A stretch of 54,752 nucleotides of DNA from NCBI GenBank assembly GCA_016788865.1, contig JAEUSB010000044.1:1-54752 (forward strand), read 5' to 3'. Below the pieces are notes generated by a model. That model saw only the letters and a program-made list of their open reading frames with translations, was not told where the DNA came from and searched no databases. Origin of the DNA: Leptospirales bacterium. Lineage in GTDB: Bacteria > Spirochaetota > Leptospiria > Leptospirales > Leptonemataceae. The translations under genes were made by a program, and so were the position numbers. This document shows positions 7,441 to 16,360 of this stretch, one piece after another (positions within the stretch are counted from its first letter, which is position 1; each line of letters starts with the position of its first letter).

Positions 7441-9191
7441 GGCACCCCGCTGATATCTTTGGCCTTGCCCGTATCAAAAACATAATCCTCAGGCCGCGCA
7501 AACGTTGTGCCCTCAAGGATCTGCGTAAGCTCAGCGTGATTGGTTGGACGCTTCTGTAAAATTCTTTGCGCGCGCGGCTTGCCAATCCCAGGAATCGTCT
7601 GGATTGCCTTGGATCCAAGTTGATCGAACTGAATAGGATACGAGAGTGCTGTGAGACTTCTTTCTTCGGCACCGGTAATGATTACGTCGATTGCTTGACC
7701 CACTCTGGCCGTGACCCCGGCATCATCGAGTGGAATCTTAACAGTAACCGGATACGATCCGAGTGGTCTGCCAAGATGCCAGCCCTGATTCTGCGATTCA
7801 AGAATTACATCGCGCAAAATTGTCCCTGGAGGAAAGTTCAGCAGCAGCATCGGATGATCGATTTCACGGCGAATGCGATCCCTGTAGTAAATGAATCGTT
7901 GTTCCACGGAGCCAGCGCCCAGCTTCTGTTTTTTCTTTGAAGAATCCTGAATCTGATCGAGCTTTGTGTGTTCGAATGTCACGGCCTGTCTGATATTGAT
8001 CCGGCGCAAAAGCAGGCCAGAATCCATGACCCGTTTCAAGAAGTTGAAATTCTCACGAAACGTGGCCTCGGTTTCACCGGGAAGGCCGTGCAGTAGATTG
8101 ATCCCTGGAAGTAGCTTTGGAATTCCGTTTTCGCGACGGGCGCCAAACTCGTTTATAATTTCAATTGCGCGAAATGTTTCTTCCGCGTTGCTTTTTAGAT
8201 CGTTTGCCTGAACAACTTTCTGATCTGCGGATTCCATTCCCATCGCAGCTGTGTCACCGGCCGTATTATATTTGCAAATAATCTCAGTAATGGCCCGCGC
8301 TTCTGCTTCAAATGTGGCGATTAGCCCGGGATTGATATTGTCAAGATGCAGCATTTTTAGATCCGGGGCTGCACTTCGAATCCCGGAGTAGAGGTTCTCA
8401 AGGCTTGCGGGAACAGGGCGGGGAAAAGTATTCTTGAAGTCGTTCATGTTCGGCAGGTATGTCATCAAGTCTGCCTGGCGACCAAGGCGAAAATGCTTGT
8501 TTCCGAGGCCATAGAGTTCGCGGACTTCGTCCAGGATTGGTGCAGTCTGGCGAAAGTTGGGTTTGCCGTAGAAAGCTTCCGTGCAGAACGAACAGAATAC
8601 ATCGCGCGTACATCCTCGATATGTCTCGAGCTCCAGAATCAGATTGGGATAGTTTGGATGCAGTTGCGTCAGAAAGGCCCCTGCCGGAGCCCAGCGGTTC
8701 ACATCGTCGTACGTCCAGCGTTCACCTGTGTGCGTAAGATTTTGAGCTGCTGTACGGATTCCCTGTGGATCGCGAGCCACGCGCTCAACGTAGAGTTCCA
8801 CATCGCCACGAATGAGCGTTCCTCCGAGTTCTTCAATCCGGGTCCGAATTTCCTTGGACGCGAAACGCACTGGTCCGCCAATCAGCGTCACTGATCCCCT
8901 TTGTTGCTTCTTTCTGTACTCCAAAAACTCGAAGACTTCCTGAACAGTTCCGATCTTTCCCCCGAGGTATTTGCCGGGTACGGTGGTTCCTCCAATTAGA
9001 ACGACGAGCTCGGGATCGTCCTTTAACTCTTTGTTGTCCGCCCGCCACTGATCCACCGTCAGAAAGCGAATTCGTTCCTGGGGAATGCCTGCTCGGACCA
9101 GTGCCCCCGCAGCGTAGCGGACATAAGGCGAGATGTAAGGCGGGACTCCAAAGCAGGCCGGCTCGTCCACATAAAAATCAAGGATCAGCAT
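7437..9191 (-). CDS. Radical SAM protein of the COG1031 type with C-terminal helix-hairpin-helix
   Basis: 584 aa. The N-terminal part (about 1-150) is a Rossmann-like region with VVLIGGTTVPGKYLGG. The radical SAM core starts at LELETYRGC. The cluster motif is C-x5-C-x2-C (RGCTRDVFCSFCTEAFYG), not the usual C-x3-C-x2-C. LLPGINLLHGLPGET is a typical later strand of the barrel. A TRAM-like beta segment (about 490-535) precedes a helix-hairpin-helix IQTIPGIGKPRAQRIL near the C-terminus. This order matches the uncharacterised COG1031 enzymes, which I know mainly from archaea. The substrate is unknown; the C-terminal domains suggest a nucleic acid. Divergent from lptD with only 9 nt between starts. 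Confidence 0.85.
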   Translation of the reverse strand: MLILDFYVDEPACFGVPPYISPYVRYAAGALVRAGIPQERIRFLTVDQWRADNKELKDDPELVVLIGGTTVPGKYLGGKIGTVQEVFEFLEYRKKQQRGSVTLIGGPVRFASKEIRTRIEELGGTLIRGDVELYVERVARDPQGIRTAAQNLTHTGERWTYDDVNRWAPAGAFLTQLHPNYPNLILELETYRGCTRDVFCSFCTEAFYGKPNFRQTAPILDEVRELYGLGNKHFRLGRQADLMTYLPNMNDFKNTFPRPVPASLENLYSGIRSAAPDLKMLHLDNINPGLIATFEAEARAITEIICKYNTAGDTAAMGMESADQKVVQANDLKSNAEETFRAIEIINEFGARRENGIPKLLPGINLLHGLPGETEATFRENFNFLKRVMDSGLLLRRINIRQAVTFEHTKLDQIQDSSKKKQKLGAGSVEQRFIYYRDRIRREIDHPMLLLNFPPGTILRDVILESQNQGWHLGRPLGSYPVTVKIPLDDAGVTARVGQAIDVIITGAEERSLTALSYPIQFDQLGSKAIQTIPGIGKPRAQRILQKRPTNHAELTQILEGTTFARPEDYVFDTGKAKDISGVP

Positions 9192-9200
9192 GGTTTACAG

Positions 9201-12170
9201 ATGTCTTCCTGGACACATTTCTCGCTTTGCCCAAAGAACGGCGCTGAAAAAAATTGTTCGATTGCCGTGAAATTCACATCGCTCTGGCGCCGGGCCACAC
9301 TTGTTGCCCTCATCTGTTTGATCCGAGTTCACGGCCTTGGCGCGCAACCGGATGATCTCAGCGAGCGCATACAGAAATTAAGACAGAATCCTGTCCTCCA
9401 GCAACTGCTCGATCAGAATAAATCCGGCCTGACAGAAACCCAGAAGCGACTCCTTGAGCGTGCCGTAGACAATCTTTCGGAAGAAGATCTGGCTGAGATT
9501 CTAAAGGCGCAGGGCTTAAGCCAGGACGGAAGTGTTACTCTGCAGAAAGATCGGCTAAAGACCGCCATTGGCATCACCCCGGCTCCTGAGATGCCAGGGG
9601 CTCCCGCAAAATCCTCAATTGCAATCGAGAATGCGGCAGAGGGTGAATTCTTGCGCGGAGAAGACGAGGGTGCGGGGCTCATGACCTTACGAGGGCGCAT
9701 ACGACTGCGTCTCTCCAGCGGCCTCGTACTTGCGGACACGGTTATCGTTGATACAAAACGTCAGGAGATCTTTGCAGAAGGGAACGTAGTCTATTACAAA
9801 GACGCAGATAAGGAAGGGAAGGGAGGCGAAATTCGCGCAGATCGATTCCTTTATGATCAGCGCCTGGGCACCGGAATTCTCTATAACGCGGACGGCTATC
9901 TGAGTCCCATCTATTTCATGGGCAAGAGCATCCAGCAAATCAGTGAAAAGAAGATAAGCGTAAGTCATATCTACTTTACCACGTGCGCTAACAAGCGTCC
10001 GCACTACAACTTCACAGCGCGGAAGCTCTGGATTTATGAAGACGATAAGATCGTGGCGGTGGGCGTCCTGTATTACGTGGGCGGAATTCCACTCCTGCCT
10101 TTGCCCTTTCTCTACGCCTCACCCTGGGGAACAGGGATTATCACACAGGTAGGCCATGGCGACATCCAGGGCTTCTACATGCAGAACACCTATCAGTTCA
10201 GTGTACCCGAAGCCTACGCTCATGATTTTCTTCCAATTGGCTACAGGTTCAAGGCAGATGTGTATGAAAACACAGGTCACAGCTTTGGAATCGATTTCTT
10301 CCGATTTACCCCGGGGCTGAACTACTATGTAGAACTGGGTGCTTCCGAGTTTCACAGGTACGACGCGCTACTGGATTCACGTGATCGCGGTGGGCTTAGA
10401 ATTACCAACGCCGTACAGAAGAACGACGGAACTTACGGTAAGGATTACTACAAATGGTACAAAGCGTTCATGATCTTGAACTACCGTTATTCGAACTTTA
10501 AGAACAACCAGGTTCGTAATGTACAGCTTCGTTATGAGGATTATTCGCATCGAATGTATGAGTTCGAATTTGGTGGCCGCTTTCAGCCCACATCTACCAT
10601 TCCGGCTCTGTATGAGAAGGGAGAAGCGGACCGCGGTCTTTTCAGGAATGATACCAACTGGAATCTGGTCTATTCAGAGGCATTTGACGATTTGAGTGTT
10701 CGCGTCCAGGCCTCGCGCAATCGGGTCTGGCAGGAGGCTTCAAAGTTCCAGGATTCAAAGTACATTCCCGTCACAGACGTTGTGCCTGCAGTTGATATCA
10801 AAAAGAACTGGCATATAGGCAAGCTGCCCTTCTTTGAAAGCCCGGTAATCTGGGAGAATAAACTGCATTCGGACCTGACCAAGCAATATTCAAATGGCGA
10901 TGTTTTTCAAACTACAAATTTGAATTCATTCACGTCGGGTCTGCGCACATTCATTGCGCCTTTGCAGATGATTTCTGTTACACCTTTTGCGGGATATGGA
11001 GCCCAGAAGACTGTACCGTACAGTCCCAGCAAGACAACCTACAAAACTACAGGTCCCGTAGTTACCGGTGGCGGGAACTCAACGGAGTTCAAAGCTCTCG
11101 ACCGCGAGAGCGCCAAACAAAGTTACCAATTCTGGTTCACGGAAGACGAATTCATTCTGGGTCCAGACTTAATCTTCCTGCGTGCTACGTACAGACGGAA
11201 GCAATCGTTTAGAGAAGAGGAAAAGGAAGCACCGGCTGTCAACGCCAGCGGTTTGCTCGGACCGTTGAACGGCTCCAGGCCTTTCAATCAAAACCAGAAG
11301 GTACACGAAATCGAAGGATCCCTGGAAGCATACCCGGTCAACCGGCTCTCATTGTCCCTGATGAGTATTTATGATCTTAAGAAGTACCAATTCGATGTGA
11401 AGCAGAAAGAACGCTGGTATTACCCGGTTTTCCGCGTAGATTACTATCTGGATTTTATCAACATGTTTCGCGAGGAGCGGGAAAACCTGCTGACCCGCCG
11501 GAAAGCCCATTTCCTGGGTCTGAGACTTTCAAACGACTACGTATACGATCCTAAAAACAAGCGGGATCATTCCGACGTGGTTGGAATGACCTTTGAGGCC
11601 GGTGGGTTTGATTTGTGGCTCCTCAAGCGCCTGCGCTACTTCGAAATGGGATACTACTGGTACCATGTGTACTATAACCAGGAACTGGATCACATGAGGT
11701 ACTCAGTGAAAGCCGATATCCAGCTCCTTGGCTGGCTTTTTTGGGAAATGGAACTCGAATCGCGCGCGACTGAGATTGAAAGATACAAACGCAACTCCAG
11801 GGATGAGAATAACAACTATGACTACGTTTCGTTTCCGCAAGATGTTGTCAATTCGACGGGTCTGGCAGGAAAGAAACGCCGAGAAAATTCAGTCTTTAAC
11901 ATAGGGACGTTTGAAACCGCGCTTATCATGGACCTGCATGATTTTGAGTTCCGCCTGGGTTATCGCATGGAGCAAAGAAGTATGCTCGCCGGATCTCTGA
12001 ACGTAGAGAACGTAACGTTCTACGACAACAAAGTCTTTTTCAGTCTGACGCTGCTGCGGTTTGACATTGGCGGAACAGCAGACAGGCCAAGTCGATTCAT
12101 TCTGGACAGACGGCGCGTGAGACCGCAGGACGTTGGAAGGCTCCCAGTTCAAACGAGCAGGCTTCAGTAA
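9201..12170 (+). CDS. lptD: LPS-assembly outer membrane protein LptD
   Basis: 989 aa. A signal peptide lies at about residues 24-47 (ATLVALICLIRVHGLGAQ). Because it begins late, GTG at 9267 (residue 23) may be the true start. Residues about 50-115 form an alpha-helical stretch (LQQLLDQNKSGLTETQKRLL). The OstA/LptA-like beta-jellyroll follows (about 140-260: TLRGRIRLRLSSGLVLADTV, EIFAEGNVVYYK). Then come the conserved junction HIYFTTCANKRPHYNF and VGGIPLLPLPF, and a long beta-barrel. LptD inserts LPS into the outer leaflet of the outer membrane. The stop overlaps the next start as TAATG, linking it to a sugar-phosphate transferase gene. Confidence 0.9.
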   Translation: MSSWTHFSLCPKNGAEKNCSIAVKFTSLWRRATLVALICLIRVHGLGAQPDDLSERIQKLRQNPVLQQLLDQNKSGLTETQKRLLERAVDNLSEEDLAEILKAQGLSQDGSVTLQKDRLKTAIGITPAPEMPGAPAKSSIAIENAAEGEFLRGEDEGAGLMTLRGRIRLRLSSGLVLADTVIVDTKRQEIFAEGNVVYYKDADKEGKGGEIRADRFLYDQRLGTGILYNADGYLSPIYFMGKSIQQISEKKISVSHIYFTTCANKRPHYNFTARKLWIYEDDKIVAVGVLYYVGGIPLLPLPFLYASPWGTGIITQVGHGDIQGFYMQNTYQFSVPEAYAHDFLPIGYRFKADVYENTGHSFGIDFFRFTPGLNYYVELGASEFHRYDALLDSRDRGGLRITNAVQKNDGTYGKDYYKWYKAFMILNYRYSNFKNNQVRNVQLRYEDYSHRMYEFEFGGRFQPTSTIPALYEKGEADRGLFRNDTNWNLVYSEAFDDLSVRVQASRNRVWQEASKFQDSKYIPVTDVVPAVDIKKNWHIGKLPFFESPVIWENKLHSDLTKQYSNGDVFQTTNLNSFTSGLRTFIAPLQMISVTPFAGYGAQKTVPYSPSKTTYKTTGPVVTGGGNSTEFKALDRESAKQSYQFWFTEDEFILGPDLIFLRATYRRKQSFREEEKEAPAVNASGLLGPLNGSRPFNQNQKVHEIEGSLEAYPVNRLSLSLMSIYDLKKYQFDVKQKERWYYPVFRVDYYLDFINMFREERENLLTRRKAHFLGLRLSNDYVYDPKNKRDHSDVVGMTFEAGGFDLWLLKRLRYFEMGYYWYHVYYNQELDHMRYSVKADIQLLGWLFWEMELESRATEIERYKRNSRDENNNYDYVSFPQDVVNSTGLAGKKRRENSVFNIGTFETALIMDLHDFEFRLGYRMEQRSMLAGSLNVENVTFYDNKVFFSLTLLRFDIGGTADRPSRFILDRRRVRPQDVGRLPVQTSRLQ

Positions 12171-13615
12171 TGTTACGGGAACGCAGTCAAACCTTCAAGC
12201 TTGCTTTCATCGCTGTTGATCTGCTGCTCGCGTTTCTTAGCTTCTTTGCCGCCGTGCTGGTTCACTTCTTCGTCATCTCGCCCGAGAAGATCGATCTTGT
12301 AGTTCCGGACAGTGGAGGGATGTTTGCGCCTGGGGTCTTTCTTCCGCGCGAGTTCGCCGTCGTCTTCACCTATGCGTACCTGGCCCTATTCATGTGTGTG
12401 GCGCAGGTGATTGCATTCATCGCAACGGATTTGTATCATCCACGGCGGGGGTTATCCTTTTTCCGGGAGTTCGTTGCGATACTGCGTGGCGTCACCCTGA
12501 GTTTGATCGTTGTGCTGGCGTTGCTTTTCTTCTATAGAGGGACCACATTCTCGCGTGCCGTTATACTCTACGCGGCTGCCTTTTCCGTCGTTACCCACTC
12601 AGTCGGACACTACTTTTTCAGAAAGCTCCTTGAGCGGATGCGCGCGCGTGGCTACAATACGCGAAGTGTCCTTGTACTCGGAACGGGCGTCTCGGCGCGG
12701 CGTTTTGTAAACTCACTCATCAAGCATAGCATTTACGGTTATCGCGTAATTGGGATGATTGGGCCTGCCAAAGGGCTGGGCCCGCTTGCGGAGTTGCATG
12801 CCGGAAATCTCAGTAACTGGAAGAAGATCGCTCAGAAGAAGAATCCAGACGTGATCGTGTATGCTCTTCCGTATCAGACTGATCTGTTGCATCAGGTGAT
12901 CGAAGCGTGTGACCTCGAAGGAATCGATTGTCGGATTATCCCTGACATGATGGACCTGATTGCTGCACATGCTAGAATCGAAGACCTGGACGGCGTTCCG
13001 CTGTTCATCATTCGCGATACGCCCTTGAAAAACGGTTATAATCGGTTCATGAAGCGTGCCTTTGACATGGTTTTTGCCGCGCTGGTTTTGATTCTGGGGT
13101 CACCGGTCTTCCTGCTGCTGGCCGTCCTTGTGAAGTTATCCTCGCCTGGACCCGTCTTCTTCAAGCAGGAGCGGGTGGGGCTGGATCGCCGAATTTTCCA
13201 GCTTATTAAATTCCGGACCATGCACGTCCAGGAGAAATCCCGTTCGGATACCACCTGGGGTGGAAAGCAGGATGCGCGCGTTACTGCATTGGGCAAATTG
13301 CTTAGAAAAACCTCACTCGATGAGCTTCCGCAGTTTTTAAATGTCCTGATTGGCAATATGTCTGTCGTAGGGCCGAGACCCGAGCGGCCCCATTTCGTCC
13401 AGAAGTTCAAAGCCAGCGTTAGCCACTACATGCGTCGCCATTCCGTGAAGTCTGGCATTACCGGATGGGCCCAGGTTGAGGGCTTCCGGGGTGATACCTC
13501 GATTGAAAAGCGAGCCGAGGCTGATATCTACTACATTGAGAACTGGTCCTTCTGGCTGGATGTATTTATCGTTCTGAAGACCATTCCATCCATGATCAAG
13601 AGTCCCGGCGAATAG
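12170..13615 (+). CDS. Polyprenyl glycosylphosphotransferase (WbaP/WcaJ type)
   Basis: 481 aa. Four or five N-terminal membrane segments (about 10-150) are followed by a Rossmann-like CoA-binding-type domain (about 160-285, VLVLGTGVSARRFVNSL). A further membrane helix (about 298-325) leads to the C-terminal bacterial sugar transferase domain. The conserved catalytic motifs KRAFDMVFAALVLILGSPVF, GPVFFKQERVG, FQLIKFRTMH, SLDELPQFLNVL, SVVGPRPERP and KSGITGWAQVEGFRGDT are all present. It should transfer a hexose-1-phosphate to undecaprenyl phosphate, the first step of an O-antigen or exopolysaccharide repeat. Coupled by a 1-nt overlap to lptD, which fits a shared role in the outer surface. Confidence 0.93.
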   Translation: MLRERSQTFKLAFIAVDLLLAFLSFFAAVLVHFFVISPEKIDLVVPDSGGMFAPGVFLPREFAVVFTYAYLALFMCVAQVIAFIATDLYHPRRGLSFFREFVAILRGVTLSLIVVLALLFFYRGTTFSRAVILYAAAFSVVTHSVGHYFFRKLLERMRARGYNTRSVLVLGTGVSARRFVNSLIKHSIYGYRVIGMIGPAKGLGPLAELHAGNLSNWKKIAQKKNPDVIVYALPYQTDLLHQVIEACDLEGIDCRIIPDMMDLIAAHARIEDLDGVPLFIIRDTPLKNGYNRFMKRAFDMVFAALVLILGSPVFLLLAVLVKLSSPGPVFFKQERVGLDRRIFQLIKFRTMHVQEKSRSDTTWGGKQDARVTALGKLLRKTSLDELPQFLNVLIGNMSVVGPRPERPHFVQKFKASVSHYMRRHSVKSGITGWAQVEGFRGDTSIEKRAEADIYYIENWSFWLDVFIVLKTIPSMIKSPGE

Positions 13616-13711
13616 CGAACAACGGGTTCGAAAAACTACATGACTTTTGATTTTTAAATGACGCTCGCCTGCCGAAAATAAGAAGTATGGCTCTGGCTCG
13701 ATCAGGCCGGT

Positions 13712-13717
13712 GAGGAG
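13712..13717 (+). promoter_or_regulatory. Shine-Dalgarno of cheY that decides a TTG start
   Basis: GAGGAG is followed by a 7-nt spacer and TTG at 13725. This is the only well-placed ribosome binding site before the receiver domain. Confidence 0.7.
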
Positions 13718-13724
13718 CTTCGAA

Positions 13725-14090
13725 TTGGCAAAAAAGATTCTGGTTGTGGATGATTCAGCTTCCATTCGGAAAGTTGTGGGATTGACTTTGAAAGGGGCCG
13801 GTTACGAGCCAGTTGAGGCCGTGGACGGACAGGACGCAATTGCCAAGCTCGGCGAGGGCAAAGTTAGCCTGATCATTTGTGACATAAATATGCCAAACAT
13901 GGATGGCATTACGTTTCTCAAAGCTATCCGTCAGGACGAGGCACATAAGTTTACCCCGGTTATCATGCTCACCACCGAGTCCCAGGAAGAGAAGAAGTGG
14001 GAAGGCCAGGAAGCAGGCGCTCGGGCCTGGATCGTAAAGCCATTCAAACCAGATCAATTGCTGACTGCGGTATCGAGACTCATCCTGTAA
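13725..14090 (+). CDS. cheY: CheY-like response regulator
   Basis: 121 aa single receiver domain. The start is taken as TTG 13725 (AKKILVVDDSAS) because GAGGAG (13712-13717) lies exactly 7 nt upstream; the GTG at 13710 falls on this site. The acidic pair is in VVDDS, the phospho-acceptor is D53 (IICDINMPNMDG), the switch Thr is in MLTTES and the Lys is in VKPF. First gene of the chemotaxis operon that includes cheA. It probably carries the signal from CheA to the FliM/FliN switch, but a chromosome with several CheY proteins may use it otherwise. Confidence 0.93.
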   Translation: MAKKILVVDDSASIRKVVGLTLKGAGYEPVEAVDGQDAIAKLGEGKVSLIICDINMPNMDGITFLKAIRQDEAHKFTPVIMLTTESQEEKKWEGQEAGARAWIVKPFKPDQLLTAVSRLIL

Positions 14091-14093
14091 TGT

Positions 14094-14369
14094 ATGCGAG
14101 TTCATGAAGAAGCAGATCGCACGATAGTCGTCATTGATACAGATCTGACAATTCGTGAGGCAGGCCGACTGCGTGCAGAACTGGCCGCATTGAAACTTAG
14201 CAAGCCTTTCATACTCGACCTTACTGAGGTCTCAGAGATCGACTCTGCAGGTCTGCAGTTGATCTTTGCCTTTGAGAAAGACCTCAAAGAAAAAAATCTC
14301 TCGTTACAGGTGCAGCCATCTCAGTCGGCACGTTCGGTCGCTGACATTTGTGGGTTATCATGGACTTAA
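14094..14369 (+). CDS. STAS-domain protein (anti-sigma-factor-antagonist fold)
   Basis: 91 aa, a complete STAS domain. The phosphorylatable serine position is present: S51 in LTEVSEIDSAGLQLIF. It begins 3 nt after the cheY stop and overlaps the cheA start by 10 nt, so it is embedded in the chemotaxis operon. STAS proteins are usually switched by phosphorylation by an HPK/RsbW-type kinase and release partner proteins, but no RsbW-like kinase gene lies nearby. A role in coupling chemotaxis to another pathway, or as an adaptor for CheA, is inference. Confidence 0.85.
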   Translation: MRVHEEADRTIVVIDTDLTIREAGRLRAELAALKLSKPFILDLTEVSEIDSAGLQLIFAFEKDLKEKNLSLQVQPSQSARSVADICGLSWT

Positions 14370-16360
14370 GCGAAGCCCGCGAGGTATTCATCCAGGAGAC
14401 AGCAGAGCTACTTCAGAAGATGGAAGAGCTGTTGCTTGCGGAAGTAGAGCAACTATCAGGCGATCAGGAAATCATACACTCCTTGTTTCGGGTCGTGCAT
14501 ACGATTAAGGGCTCCGCCGGGATCTTTGGATTCGACCACATTGAAAATTTTTCCCATGATTTAGAAACTCTCATGGATCGCGTCCGCAACGGCCACGTAA
14601 GATTTGACCGCGACATGGTAGAGCTTCTTCTGGGTGCGCGTGATCATCTCCAGAGTCTCTCACACATTATCGAAGTGAAGGAAGAAAGCACCGCGCGCGT
14701 AATGACAGAAAACCTTCGCGGCGCCGGCGACGAGATTCTGGTTCGCATCCGCAAGCATACGGGCGCCGATAAAGCTGCAGTCCAGCAAGCAGCGGCAAGC
14801 GCTTCAGAAACAACTCTGTATACTCATCTATTACAGGTAGATTTCAAGCCAGCTTTGTTCCTACACGGTCTTGATCCGCTTCCTGTTATTCGAAATCTAA
14901 AAAATCTGGGAAAAGTTATCTCCTTTTCATTGCGTCTGGATAGAATTCCAGGACTGGCAGCCATTGACCCTGAATCATGCTATCTCGGGTTTGAGATGGT
15001 ACTTGAAACAGTGGCCAACGAAAAGGAGTTACGCGCAGAGCTGGAATTCATCAGCGAAGATTCTGAAATCAAGATCAAGCAACCTGAGACGGAAGAAACA
15101 CCAGTCCTCCTCGTAGAGGAGCAGGCAGCACCTGTCAGTCCACAACTGGCGGCCGACAAGCACGAAACGCGGTTTGTCAGAGTGGAGGCCAATCGACTGG
15201 ACCAACTGGTTAACCTGGTGGGCGAACTGGTAATTAATTCTGCTCATATGAACCAGCTCGTCGAGACAACGGGTATCCCCGAACTGGTTGAGACTGCCTA
15301 TGCTCTGCAGAAACTCGTGGCAGACGTTCGCGATACCTCTTTTAATCTGAGAATGGTGCCCATTGGAGGTGTATTCTCCAGGTTCCAGCGCGTGGTGCAT
15401 GACCTCAGCCGGGAGCTTGGAAAGGAGGTTCTCCTGGAGTTACGCGGACAGGAAACGGAGCTGGACAAATCAATTGTTGAGAAAATTTACGATCCATTGC
15501 TCCATCTGGTGCGCAACTCTATCGATCATGGCCTGGAGGATCCGGAAACCCGGAAGCGGTCCGGCAAGAATCCGCGGGGTACCATCAAACTCAACGCGTA
15601 TCATGAAGCATCCGAGATAGTGATCCTGGTCCAGGATGATGGAGCGGGTCTATCTACGGACCGCATTTTGCAGAAAGCGCGCGAGCGTGGGCTTGTTCGG
15701 GCGGATGAAACACCGAGCCCGAGGGAAATCCAGAATCTGATCTTCCAGGCTGGATTCTCGACGGCGGAAAAGATCACCAACGTATCGGGCCGTGGCGTGG
15801 GAATGGACGTCGTGAAGCGTGATATTCAGGCCCTTCGAGGGCGGATTGACCTCGAATCCGAAGAGGGCAAAGGGACTCGCATCGCGATTCGGCTCCCGTT
15901 GACCCTGGCAATTATCGACGGGCTTTCTGTACGAATCGGGGGCGGAAACTTCATTGTTCCGCTGGACATAGTAACCGAATGCCTTGAGAGCAAGGAGTCG
16001 CTCGACGCCGGAATTGTGAACCTCAGGGGCGAACCGTTGCCTCTGATTCATCTAAAGAAATTCTTCAGCATAGAAGGCGGCCTTGACGAAAAAGAGAACA
16101 TCGTGGTAATTCAGCACGCGGGTCAGAAATCAGGGGTCGTCGTTCAGGAAATCCTGGGCGAGGTTCAATCCGTTATCCGCCCCATGGGCCGCATTCTTGG
16201 AGACATAAACGGAGTGAGTGGTTCAGCCATAATGGGCGATGGCACAATTGCGCTCATTCTCGATATACCCTCGGTAACACAGAGTCTTGCCTCGGTTCCA
16301 GGGCAACGTATGGAAGATATTCGGGAAATAGCTCGCGCAAGCGAAACAGGAGAATCGTAA
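14360..16360 (+). CDS. cheA: Chemotaxis histidine kinase CheA
   Basis: 666 aa from ATG 14360 (MDLSEAREVF); an upstream in-frame TTG at 14348 is less likely. Domains in order: P1 HPt with phospho-accepting H47 (FRVVHTIKGSAGIFGF); a P2-like region (about 155-255); P3 dimerisation (RLDQLVNLVGELVINSAHM); P4 ATPase with N-box HLVRNSIDHGLEDPE, G1 DDGAGL, FSTAEKITNVSGRGVGMDVV and GKGTRIAIRLPLT; and a P5 CheW-like regulatory domain at the C-terminus (SVRIGGGNFIVPLDIV). All catalytic motifs are intact. It autophosphorylates in response to receptor state and passes phosphate to CheY. The stop abuts the mcp start. Confidence 0.97.
   Translation: MDLSEAREVFIQETAELLQKMEELLLAEVEQLSGDQEIIHSLFRVVHTIKGSAGIFGFDHIENFSHDLETLMDRVRNGHVRFDRDMVELLLGARDHLQSLSHIIEVKEESTARVMTENLRGAGDEILVRIRKHTGADKAAVQQAAASASETTLYTHLLQVDFKPALFLHGLDPLPVIRNLKNLGKVISFSLRLDRIPGLAAIDPESCYLGFEMVLETVANEKELRAELEFISEDSEIKIKQPETEETPVLLVEEQAAPVSPQLAADKHETRFVRVEANRLDQLVNLVGELVINSAHMNQLVETTGIPELVETAYALQKLVADVRDTSFNLRMVPIGGVFSRFQRVVHDLSRELGKEVLLELRGQETELDKSIVEKIYDPLLHLVRNSIDHGLEDPETRKRSGKNPRGTIKLNAYHEASEIVILVQDDGAGLSTDRILQKARERGLVRADETPSPREIQNLIFQAGFSTAEKITNVSGRGVGMDVVKRDIQALRGRIDLESEEGKGTRIAIRLPLTLAIIDGLSVRIGGGNFIVPLDIVTECLESKESLDAGIVNLRGEPLPLIHLKKFFSIEGGLDEKENIVVIQHAGQKSGVVVQEILGEVQSVIRPMGRILGDINGVSGSAIMGDGTIALILDIPSVTQSLASVPGQRMEDIREIARASETGES

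Noticed and set aside
13616..13630. CGAAC-AACGG-GTTCG hairpin after the sugar transferase gene
   Set aside because: Only a 5-bp stem, followed by A residues rather than T residues on the coding strand; not a terminator.
13655..13678. TAAA followed by GCCGAAAA upstream of the chemotaxis operon, resembling a sigma-28 promoter
   Set aside because: The spacer is 12 nt, about 3 nt shorter than the sigma-28 consensus spacing, so I do not call it a promoter.
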